Positions 5,611 to 11,658 of a stretch of 11,658 bases of DNA are shown piece after piece. Where the stretch lies: NCBI GenBank assembly GCA_009695405.1, contig SIAZ01000102.1, positions 1 through 11,658 of the forward strand. The letters run 5' to 3'. The stretch's first letter is position 1, and the number at the start of each line of letters is the position of its first letter. A program made the translations under genes and the position numbers. Below the pieces are notes generated by a model. It saw only the letters and a list, made by a program, of their open reading frames with translations. It ran no database searches and was not told the origin of the DNA. The DNA comes from Pedosphaera sp. (lineage in GTDB: Bacteria > Verrucomicrobiota > Verrucomicrobiia > Limisphaerales > UBA9464).

Positions 5611-6572
5611 ATGATGATGAGCCTAAGTGATGTTCTTCCTGCTGTAATTCCGGTCTTCTGCCTTGCTGGCGTGGGCGTTGCGCTTCGCAAGGTACGGTGG
5701 TTGAACCAAGAAGCCGATAGAAGCCTGCTGCTGATCGTGGTGAATGGCCTGACTCCTTGCCTAATTTTTGACAAAATCCTCGGGAATCAAGCTCTCCGCC
5801 AACCCTCAAATCTCCTCGTTCCTCCCCTGTTTGAATTCTGCGGGATTCTTGTTGGTATAGGACTTTGCTGGATTTTCCGCAAATACGTAGGTCTCAAATC
5901 CGAACCAGAGCAACGGACTTTTCCCTTAGTCACCGGACTCCAAAACTTCAGTTACGTTCCATTTCCACTCATCATTACACTTTTTGCTGCTCAAAAAGAC
6001 ACGCCCGGTGTTCTGTTTGTACATAATCTAGGTGTCGATGCCGCCATGTGGACTCTCGGATTAGTCACTTTGGGACATGCCTCCGGTTGGCGCGAATGGA
6101 GAAAGTTGATCAACCCCTCTCTTGTCTCCATCGTGTTTCTGCCTTGCTTAATGTCGGCAATTTCCACTCCTTTATTCCCCGTGCCCTCACCACAACCGCA
6201 GCCATGCTCGGAGCCTGCGCTTTTCCGCTAGGTATTGTCCTCACCGGAGCCACCGTTGCTGACCAGAGCCGTCAAATTTATTCAAGAGACTCGATCCGCC
6301 CCCTCTTTTGGTCCTGCTTCCTCCGCTTAGGCCTCATCCCAGTAACCCTTCTCGCCTTGGCCCGCTGGTTACCCACTTCCGTGGAACTCAAACGCGTTCT
6401 TGTCGTACAAGCCGCAATGCCGGCCGGCATTTTCCCTATCATACTTGCTCGGTTGTATGGCGGAGATCCAGCAACCGCTGTGCGTATCGTCATCGGCACG
6501 TCCGTGGTTGCGATCTTCACTATTCCTTTTTGGATTCAATTTGGTATGCGTTGGCTGGATCTTTCCCCCTGA
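5611..6572 (+). pseudogene. AEC-family (auxin efflux carrier-like) permease, frameshifted
   Basis: AEC-family permeases are inner-membrane transporters of about 300-320 residues with around ten helices; substrates of bacterial members include malate and other organic acids. The first frame runs from 5611 with LSDVLPAVIPVFCLAGVGVA and reads well to SAISTPLFP near 6180, then turns into Pro/Gln-rich nonsense and stops at 6231. The second frame picks up at once as RALTTTAAMLGACAFPLG and continues with hydrophobic helices to MRWLDLSP at 6572. Adding one base to the CCCC run at 6177-6180 joins them as LFPRALTTTAAMLG with no gap and gives about 320 residues. A single-base loss, real or from sequencing, is the simplest explanation. 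No Shine-Dalgarno sequence precedes the ATG. Confidence 0.85.
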
Positions 6573-6629
6573 TTTTTACCCGATCCAGTTTGCGAGCCAT
6601 CGCAAGATCCATCAGGGTCGGCACCTGCG

Positions 6630-7901
6630 ATGTATGGATTTACTGAACTCCCCTCTGGTTTAAGAATTGTCACAGCGCGGATGCCTCATCTGGCGAGCAT
6701 CGCCCTTGGCATCTGGGTTGGCACGGGTGGTCGTCATGAATCCGCACAGCAAAATGGCGTTGCTCACTTCATTGAGCACATGCTTTTTAAAGGCACCCGA
6801 CGCCGATCTGCAGCCCGTATTTCTCAAGATATCGAGGGAATAGGCGGTTATCTCAATGCCTTCACTGACGAAGAACAAACCTGCTTTTACAGTCGCGCAG
6901 TCGCTTCCAAGCTACCAGAACTCGCCGATGTTCTCCTTGATATGTTTCAAGGCTCTCGATTTACAACCGCCGAAATCACCAAGGAACGCGAGGTCATTCG
7001 GGAAGAACAATCGATGTATCTCGATCAACCTTCCGAGTCTGTTCATGATCTACTGAATGCCGTTCAGTTCATAGGGCATCCGCTTGGACGCCCAGTCATT
7101 GGGACACCAAAATCCCTGAAAGCCATCGGTCGCAGCGAACTTCTCGAGTTTTTTGCCCTTCACTATGTCGCCGGAACTACGGTCATCTCAGCAGCGGGCG
7201 ATGTCGATCATGAAGCTCTTGTCAAAGAAATCCGAGACCGAGAATCAGGCTTTCGAAGAAGTTCTCGTCCCGCTCCGATTCCCGCCCCAAAAATAAGGGG
7301 GAAACCAGCGGTTCGCCTCAGAACCAAGGACACGGAACAGTCCCATCTAGCGATCGGTTTTCGTACAGCTCCCCGTCTTGATTCTCGGCGTCACGCTCTG
7401 CGCCTTCTCAATGTTGTGCTCGGCGAAAATATGAGCTCCCGCCTTTTTCAAGTGTTACGAGAAGACCACGGCCTTGCTTACAATGTCCAAAGTTCAGTCA
7501 GTGCTTGGAGCGATTGTGGCGACTTGGTGATCTCAGCGGGATTAGACGATCATCAGGTTGAAAAGGCCCTGAAACTCATCCTCGGCGAAGTTAAAAAACT
7601 GTGTTCTCGCACCATCGGGAAGGCTGAATTTGAGCGGGCACGTGATTACACGATTGGCCAAGCCGATTTAGCCTTGGAAGGTTCTGAACAAATGATGATG
7701 TGGTTAGGGGAACAAATTCTGGCCACCAATAAAGTTACCGAACCGGGCAAGATTCGTGACCGCATCGCCACAGTGACCCCAAGAGAAATTCGGGATGCTG
7801 CCATTGATTTTCTTCGACCCGATCATGTTTCACTTGCCTTGATTTCTCCTCGAAAGTCCAGCATTCGCTTGGAGGGCTTATTGGCATCGAACTTAGCTTA
7901 G
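6630..7901 (+). CDS. M16-family zinc metallopeptidase
   Basis: M16 (pitrilysin/processing-peptidase-like) proteins use an inverted zinc motif, H-x-x-E-H, with a distal Glu. Here HFIEH lies at residues 46-50 in GVAHFIEHMLFKGT. The third ligand is probably Glu126 in REVIREEQSMY, about 77 residues after Glu49 as in the family. The C-terminal half has the second domain with SSRLFQVLREDHGLAYNV (about 270-287). At 423 residues it is the short, single-unit bacterial type, such as those named YmxG or PepR-like, that works alone or as a dimer. No signal peptide is seen, so a cytoplasmic location is likely. The start MYGFTELPSGLRIVTARMP fits the family N-terminus. Its stop lies 9 bases from the convergent stop of the TolC-type gene. 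Confidence 0.93.
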   Translation: MYGFTELPSGLRIVTARMPHLASIALGIWVGTGGRHESAQQNGVAHFIEHMLFKGTRRRSAARISQDIEGIGGYLNAFTDEEQTCFYSRAVASKLPELADVLLDMFQGSRFTTAEITKEREVIREEQSMYLDQPSESVHDLLNAVQFIGHPLGRPVIGTPKSLKAIGRSELLEFFALHYVAGTTVISAAGDVDHEALVKEIRDRESGFRRSSRPAPIPAPKIRGKPAVRLRTKDTEQSHLAIGFRTAPRLDSRRHALRLLNVVLGENMSSRLFQVLREDHGLAYNVQSSVSAWSDCGDLVISAGLDDHQVEKALKLILGEVKKLCSRTIGKAEFERARDYTIGQADLALEGSEQMMMWLGEQILATNKVTEPGKIRDRIATVTPREIRDAAIDFLRPDHVSLALISPRKSSIRLEGLLASNLA

Positions 7902-7910
7902 TCATCAGCC

Positions 7911-9272
7911 TCACCGGACCGTAGCCGCCCCAACCAAAGAAACACCCTCGCCCATAGCCCGCTCCAACCGAGCTCTGGCCACCGACCAATCATGCAAAGC
8001 TTGGCTGTAAACCGTCCGAGTCTGAGTTAACGCCGTCTGAGCCGACAAAACGTCCAACTGAGTTCCACTTCCTGCCTCAGCGCGCGCTCCCACCAAGCGC
8101 AGTGCTTCTTCAGCTTGTCCGATCACCCGTGTCTGGGAACCCAGCACGTCGCGCGCTTCGAGAAATCCCGAATGCGCCGAACGCACCTCATGCTCAATAC
8201 GCCGCCGAGTATCCTCACTCTCGATCCGCGCTTTCTCCTCGCGACTGCGTGCTACGATCACCTTTCCCCGAGTTGCACCAAAATCCAAAAAGTTCCAATT
8301 CAACTGAGCCCCAACTGTCCAACCATTCAGATCTTGAGTGAGATCCCGCACAAAATTACGACTCTGCCATCCATAACCCGCGACCCCAGAAAGCATCGGA
8401 TAGTAATCAGAGCGAGCTTGAATGACCTCCTCTTGGCGCAACCGCGTGGCCACCCTCAAGGCTTCCAATTCAGGACGCCGTTGAAGGGCCTTCGCCAGAG
8501 CCCCGGACAAAGTCACCTCCAGGGCTTCCGCCTCCAACCGACCTGTTATTTTTAAAGGGATGGACCCGTCAGTGTTTGCTGGAACCTCAAACCCGAGTAA
8601 CAACGCCAAAGAACTTCGCCCGATACGTAATCGGTTCCGAGCCCGTATTAAAAGAGGGCGCGCATTCGCTAATTCCACCTCAGCCCTCAAGACATTAAAC
8701 TTGGGCACTGTTCCTGCATCAAACCGCCGCTGAGTATCGGCGAGTTCCCTCTCCAGAAGTTGCATGGAAGCTTCCTGCACTCCGATCTGTTCGGCGGCCA
8801 ACAAGATATCAAAAAAAGCAATGCGTACCTCCAAGAGGGTGTTGGCCACCAGAGCTTGAAAATGAGCCAATACAGCTTCACGCGTCATCGACGAGGATCG
8901 ACGCAAAGAAGCGATTCGCCCTCCAGCAAGCAGGGGCTGTGAAACGGTGAGATTTGCATTCCAGCTTTGATTATTCTGAAAAGAGACCGTCGGTGCTCTA
9001 GGTGCAAAGGCCACTTTCTCAATCTTACCTTCGTCAATCTGCTGATAGGCTCCACCGACACTCACTTTGGGAAGAGAAACAGCCTTCTGCTGAATGGAAA
9101 TACCCAAGGCTTCCTCACTGTCCTGACGCCCCTTTTTTATGGAGGCGTTGAACTGAAGTGCCAAGGACAACACCTCCCCCAGCGACAGCGCTTGGGTGGG
9201 CCAAAGGGGCTCACCTCCCGCAACTCGGTTTGAAATTAAAAGTGCGGCTAAAAGAATCTGGATAAATTTCAT
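7911..9272 (-). CDS. TolC-family outer membrane efflux protein
   Basis: TolC-type proteins form a trimeric outer-membrane barrel with a long periplasmic helical tunnel, the exit duct of tripartite exporters. A signal peptide is visible (MKFIQILLAALLISNRVAGG). Two outer-membrane-efflux-protein repeats follow: the first opens LSLGEVLSLALQFNASIKKG, the second near ALAKALQRRPELEALRVA. Family traits include LPKVSVGGAY, the LRAEVELANARPLLIRARN helix, and GWTVGAQLNWNFLDFGATRG ahead of the last helices. The length of 453 residues is normal. It is the last gene of the efflux cassette, 10 bases after the adaptor gene. It looks intact, although the cassette's permease is truncated; TolC proteins may serve several pumps, which could keep it under selection. 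Confidence 0.93.
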   Translation of the reverse strand: MKFIQILLAALLISNRVAGGEPLWPTQALSLGEVLSLALQFNASIKKGRQDSEEALGISIQQKAVSLPKVSVGGAYQQIDEGKIEKVAFAPRAPTVSFQNNQSWNANLTVSQPLLAGGRIASLRRSSSMTREAVLAHFQALVANTLLEVRIAFFDILLAAEQIGVQEASMQLLERELADTQRRFDAGTVPKFNVLRAEVELANARPLLIRARNRLRIGRSSLALLLGFEVPANTDGSIPLKITGRLEAEALEVTLSGALAKALQRRPELEALRVATRLRQEEVIQARSDYYPMLSGVAGYGWQSRNFVRDLTQDLNGWTVGAQLNWNFLDFGATRGKVIVARSREEKARIESEDTRRRIEHEVRSAHSGFLEARDVLGSQTRVIGQAEEALRLVGARAEAGSGTQLDVLSAQTALTQTRTVYSQALHDWSVARARLERAMGEGVSLVGAATVR

Positions 9273-9282
9273 AAACGCACAA

Positions 9283-10251
9283 TCAACGAGACTCCGGTTT
9301 TTGGCCTAGCAAACTTCCAGCGGATCGCTCGATAAAAACATCCACCTGCTGCCCCACGTACAGGGGAAATTCTGGCGGCTGAAACCCATAAATAATTTGC
9401 AAAACTCGAGTGTCCACTCGCTCAAGGCTGTCTCCCGTCAAACTCCGTTTGGGAACCACATACGGTTCGAATCGCACGAAGACCAATTTTAATTGAAACT
9501 CAGAATGCCCTTTCAGCGAAGCGATTGCGGGTCGATCTTTAGCCACTAAAACGGCATTTTGCTCATCCACCTCTGCTCGGACCTGAAATGTCTCGGTGTC
9601 GCCCAAGAGCATCAGTGTCTCGCTCATCACCGCAGCCGCCGCAAACTCGCCTTCGCGGGCGTTAATTTGCAAAAGGACACCGTCCCTAGGTGCCCGCACG
9701 GTTAAGACTTCCCACTCCATCTTGACTTGAGCTACCAGCGCGCCTGCAGCTGCAGCTGCAGCCTTGTTGGCCGCTACGCGGGCTTGAGCTCCGGTCAGTT
9801 GGAAACGACGCCGTTTCACCTCCTCGTCGGTCACCACCCGATCCCGCTCAAGTCGAGTGAACCGATCTAACTGATCCGACCAATCGGCGACCAATGTTTC
9901 GTCCACCGCTGATTGAGCTCGAATGGATACCTCCTGCGCCTCCTGCGCCGCAAACCGCGCACTCACTTCGCGAGCATCCAACTGAAAAAGCGGATCACCC
10001 TTTCGCACACGATCCCCCACCTTCACAAACACTCGTGCGACCACTCCAGATTTTGGCGAGGCAATTCGGACATTCTCTCGGGAAGATTCCACCAAACCCG
10101 TCGCAGCCACAGTCGAGGAAAACGGGGAGCGTGCCGGTGCTGAAACAGGCCCTGGATTTGGCGGACGTTTCGACTGTAACCAAACCAAATAGGCCGCCGC
10201 ACCGACCCCAAGAAGGGCAAACCAGAAAGAAACTTTTTTGAATAGAATCAT
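9283..10251 (-). CDS. HlyD/DevB-type periplasmic adaptor (membrane fusion protein)
   Basis: This adaptor would bridge the inner-membrane ABC permease and the TolC-type channel. An N-terminal membrane anchor (VSFWFALLGVGAAAYLVWL) is followed by the first lipoyl half, SPKSGVVARVFVKVGDRVRKGDPLFQL. A helical hairpin comes next, with LDRFTRLERDRVVTDEEVKRR and an Ala-rich return helix, then the second lipoyl half, LTVRAPRDGVLLQINAREGE. The beta-barrel and membrane-proximal part end in PLYVGQQVDVFIE. From the ATG at 10251 it has 322 residues. An ATG at 10290 would overlap the ATPase stop and add a polar stretch before the anchor, so it is disfavoured. The spacing to the ATPase gene is 19 bases. No Shine-Dalgarno sequence is seen. 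The hairpin contains two small in-frame tandem repeats. Confidence 0.92.
   Translation of the reverse strand: MILFKKVSFWFALLGVGAAAYLVWLQSKRPPNPGPVSAPARSPFSSTVAATGLVESSRENVRIASPKSGVVARVFVKVGDRVRKGDPLFQLDAREVSARFAAQEAQEVSIRAQSAVDETLVADWSDQLDRFTRLERDRVVTDEEVKRRRFQLTGAQARVAANKAAAAAAGALVAQVKMEWEVLTVRAPRDGVLLQINAREGEFAAAAVMSETLMLLGDTETFQVRAEVDEQNAVLVAKDRPAIASLKGHSEFQLKLVFVRFEPYVVPKRSLTGDSLERVDTRVLQIIYGFQPPEFPLYVGQQVDVFIERSAGSLLGQKPESR
9744..9761. repeat. Three tandem copies of CTGCAG within the adaptor gene
   Basis: The hexamer CTGCAG is repeated three times without interruption. On the coding strand it encodes part of an Ala run in the helical hairpin. Six-base units keep the frame, so copy-number changes would lengthen or shorten the helix by two residues. 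Confidence 0.75.
9931..9948. repeat. Nine-base tandem duplication within the adaptor gene
   Basis: CTCCTGCGC is repeated twice head to tail. On the coding strand it gives AQEAQE at the start of the helical hairpin. It looks like a recent in-frame slippage duplication. Confidence 0.75.
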
Positions 10252-10270
10252 GTTGTTCGTGAAAACGAGA

Positions 10271-11050
10271 TCAGTGTGCGGCCGCAACAAAGGTCCGGAG
10301 TACTTCCCCAGACTTCACTTCGATCACCCGCCCATCTTCCATCAAGGTCATTCGGTCAGCATATCTGTAAGTACGAGGATCATGGGTGACAATGATCACA
10401 CACCGCCCGGGGGCGCGTGCTACAGCAGCAATCAACTCCATAATTTGGTGGCCCGTCGTCGAATCAAGGGCACTGGTCGGTTCGTCACAAATCAAAAGAC
10501 GCGGCTCATGAACCAAAGCCCGAGCGATGGCCACACGTTGCTGCTGTCCGCCCGAAAGTTGTGATGGACGTTTAAGACATGATCCTTCCAATCCCACCTT
10601 AGCAAGCCACTCCAAGGCTTTAGATTCCGCGGCTTGACGCCCAAATCCATTTAAGAGCAATGGCACACAAACGTTCTCTACCAAGGTCAAGGTAGGGATC
10701 AAATTGAATTGTTGGAAAATGAAACCGATATTTCGACGGCGAAACTCAGTGACTTTTCCTCGAGGCATCCCATTGAAAGACGAACCAAACACAGACACTT
10801 CTCCCTGATCCCAGTCGAGTGTCCCCGCGACCACGCTCAAAAGTGTCGTCTTACCGCAACCCGATGGATCTACCACCAAGTGAAGTTCACCTTCGGCCGC
10901 CGAGAAATCGATCCCCTTCAGCGCGGGTGTCCAAACATCCCCCGAGCCAAAAGCCTTGACCACACCCCGCACCATGATCGCTCCAAGAACATCACTCACA
11001 TCTTGAGGCATCACAGCAGCAGAACTAGTCGGAGAGGAAGGCGATATCAT
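10271..11050 (-). CDS. ABC exporter ATP-binding protein (DevA/MacB/LolD-like), altered Walker A
   Basis: This would be the ATPase that drives the FtsX-type permease encoded upstream. From the ATG at 11050 it has 259 residues. The start is chosen because ATGA overlaps the permease stop by 4 bases, a typical coupled junction. Motifs: Walker A at 61-69 reads DPSGCGKTT; the Q-loop is in FQQFNLIPT (about 112-120); signature LSGGQQQR at 165-172; Walker B LLICDEPTSALD at 185-196; H-loop His223 in VTHD. Nearly all relatives begin Walker A with Gly (GPSG-x-GK[ST]), but here residue 61 is Asp, codon GAT at 10868-10870, one transition from GGT. The other motifs are intact. The first 25 residues are a Ser/Pro-rich stretch ahead of the domain start at MVRGVVKAFGSGD. 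Activity is uncertain. Confidence 0.9.
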   Translation of the reverse strand: MISPSSPTSSAAVMPQDVSDVLGAIMVRGVVKAFGSGDVWTPALKGIDFSAAEGELHLVVDPSGCGKTTLLSVVAGTLDWDQGEVSVFGSSFNGMPRGKVTEFRRRNIGFIFQQFNLIPTLTLVENVCVPLLLNGFGRQAAESKALEWLAKVGLEGSCLKRPSQLSGGQQQRVAIARALVHEPRLLICDEPTSALDSTTGHQIMELIAAVARAPGRCVIIVTHDPRTYRYADRMTLMEDGRVIEVKSGEVLRTFVAAAH

Positions 11051-11568
11051 CCGCGAAAAACGACTGCGGGTTCGAGTCGGGCTACTTTGCGAATCCCGAA
11101 GAGTGCCGCTAAAACACAAATAACCAGAACAGCACCAAAGGATTGCAAAAGATGCAACGGCACCATCTTAAACGGCAGACTTCCCTTTTGAGCTCCAATG
11201 ATCCCAAAGATAGCGGTCAATCCTAACCCTATACCAAACCCGATCACTCCCACGGTCATCGCCTGAAGCAGCAACATTCCCGCTAACAACCCATTGCTCG
11301 CTCCCATTGCTTTCAACGCACCGAGATTCTTAAGATTCTCGAGCACAAAGGAATAGAAAGTCTGCCCACAGACGGCCACACCCACCAAAAATCCAAGGAT
11401 AATTGTGGTCATAAACGAAGAGGGAATCCCGGTATTGCGCCACACCCAATCAATGGTCGATCGCTCAAACTCTGGCACCGTGTAGGCCTTCATTCCCGTT
11501 TCGGTGGATATCGGTGCATTCACAAGTTGTCGGTGAATGAGCTGGACTACCGGTGGCAAAGAGCTCAT
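11047..11568 (-). pseudogene. FtsX/DevC-type ABC permease, 5'-truncated remnant
   Basis: Only the C-terminal half is present. Recognisable permease sequence begins near ISTETGMKAYTVPEFE (codons ending at about 11511), continues TGIPSSFMTTIILGFLVG and FVLENLKNLGALKAMGASNG, has three membrane segments (about residues 53-76, 95-126 and 139-159), and ends KVARLEPAVVFRG, all typical of DevC/FtsX-type exporters. Such permeases have about 380-400 residues and four helices; the first helix and most of the periplasmic domain are missing. The frame stays open from 11569 to the window edge, but it encodes a Ser/Cys/Pro-rich string unlike a permease and lies antisense to a convincing plus-strand protein. 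The ATG at 11568 is therefore a nominal boundary. It overlaps the ATPase start by 4 bases. Confidence 0.8.
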
Positions 11569-11658
11569 AAAGCAGGGCGTGCTTAAAGAACTAGTATTGC
11601 AAGGGCGACGGATGGGATCTGAGGAAGTGGAGTGGTTACGGAGATGGATTGAGGAGCA
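11537..11658 (+). CDS. DUF4338/DruA-like protein, N-terminus (runs off the right edge)
   Basis: The plus frame reads MSWTTGGKELIKQGVLKELV, then LQGRRMGSEEVEWLRRWIEE, and is open to the edge. The part LKELVLQGRRMGSEEVEWLRRWIEE looks like the N-terminus of DUF4338 proteins, including DruA of the Druantia anti-phage system, where an L-Q-G-R-x-[IM] segment and a helix ending W-I-x-x-[HN]-P usually precede a W-x-R-x-x-L-[AS]-R-E-L-C block. That block would lie just outside the window. Many DUF4338 genes are multicopy and behave like parts of mobile elements, so a defence role should not be assumed. A stop codon at 11534 limits the start to the ATG at 11537 or a GTG at 11579. The gene is head-to-head with, and overlaps, the cut permease. 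Identification is from pattern memory of about 25 residues. Confidence 0.55.
   Translation, partial: MSWTTGGKELIKQGVLKELVLQGRRMGSEEVEWLRRWIEE

Noticed and set aside
6171..6183. Programmed -1 frameshifting in the AEC-type gene
   Set aside because: The CCCC run is short, there is no good slippery heptamer or obvious downstream stem, and this transporter family is not known to use recoding. A one-base loss explains it more simply.
7899..7913. Bidirectional terminator between the M16 and TolC-type genes
   Set aside because: Only 9 bases separate the two stop codons, and I see no GC stem with flanking T and A runs there.
10252..10290. Adaptor start at 10290
   Set aside because: It overlaps the ATPase stop and places a polar stretch before the membrane anchor; the ATG at 10251 directly precedes the anchor.
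11051..11119. ATPase start at 11119
   Set aside because: It lies deep in the permease gene; the ATGA overlap at 11050 is the typical coupled start.
11537..11658. A complete Druantia defence system
   Set aside because: Only about 40 residues of one DUF4338-like protein are visible; no DruB-E partners are in the window, and many DUF4338 genes are stand-alone or element-borne.
11569..11658. Permease coding sequence continuing to the right edge
   Set aside because: The minus frame is open, but it encodes Ser/Cys/Pro-rich residues without helices, as expected for the antisense of the plus-strand gene.

Overview
The window looks like a chromosomal segment from a Gram-negative bacterium. The outer-membrane TolC-type channel with its HlyD-type adaptor shows an outer membrane. 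My best guess is Verrucomicrobiota or a nearby PVC lineage, based on the order prs-rplY-pth-rpsF-ssb-rplI, a CTC-type L25 protein, and the N-terminus of a DUF4338/DruA-like gene at the right edge. The phylum is an inference from remembered gene order and was not tested. Shine-Dalgarno sequences are weak or absent before most genes. Clear ones precede rpsF (GTG start), ispA, and an ATG upstream of and in frame with prs.

Left half, minus strand (153-4914): a housekeeping cluster read ispA -> prs -> rplY -> pth -> rpsF -> ssb -> rplI. It makes prenyl diphosphates, PRPP, three ribosomal proteins (L25, S6, L9), peptidyl-tRNA hydrolase and single-strand DNA-binding protein. rpsR (S18), often found between ssb and rplI, is absent. 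The most unusual control signal is an intrinsic-terminator-like hairpin with a T-rich tail just upstream of the conserved prs start. It lies inside a short in-frame upstream reading frame that has its own ribosome binding site.

Middle, plus strand (5012-7901): a conserved protein of unknown function, an AEC-family (auxin efflux carrier-like) permease broken by one apparent single-base loss in a C run, and an intact M16 zinc peptidase.

Right half, minus strand (7911-11568): an efflux cassette read permease -> ATPase -> HlyD-type adaptor -> TolC-type channel, resembling DevBCA/MacAB-type tripartite exporters. The permease keeps only its C-terminal half. The first Walker A glycine of the ATPase is Asp. 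At 11537-11658 the plus strand enters what I read as the N-terminus of a DUF4338/DruA-like protein, head-to-head with the cut permease. The simplest reading is that insertion or rearrangement of this gene removed the 5' half of the permease and the operon promoter, and that the cassette is decaying. Together with the broken AEC gene, this makes the right half an accessory region beside an intact core cluster. No stretch longer than 300 bases lacks a gene. I saw no tRNA, rRNA, CRISPR array or complete insertion sequence.
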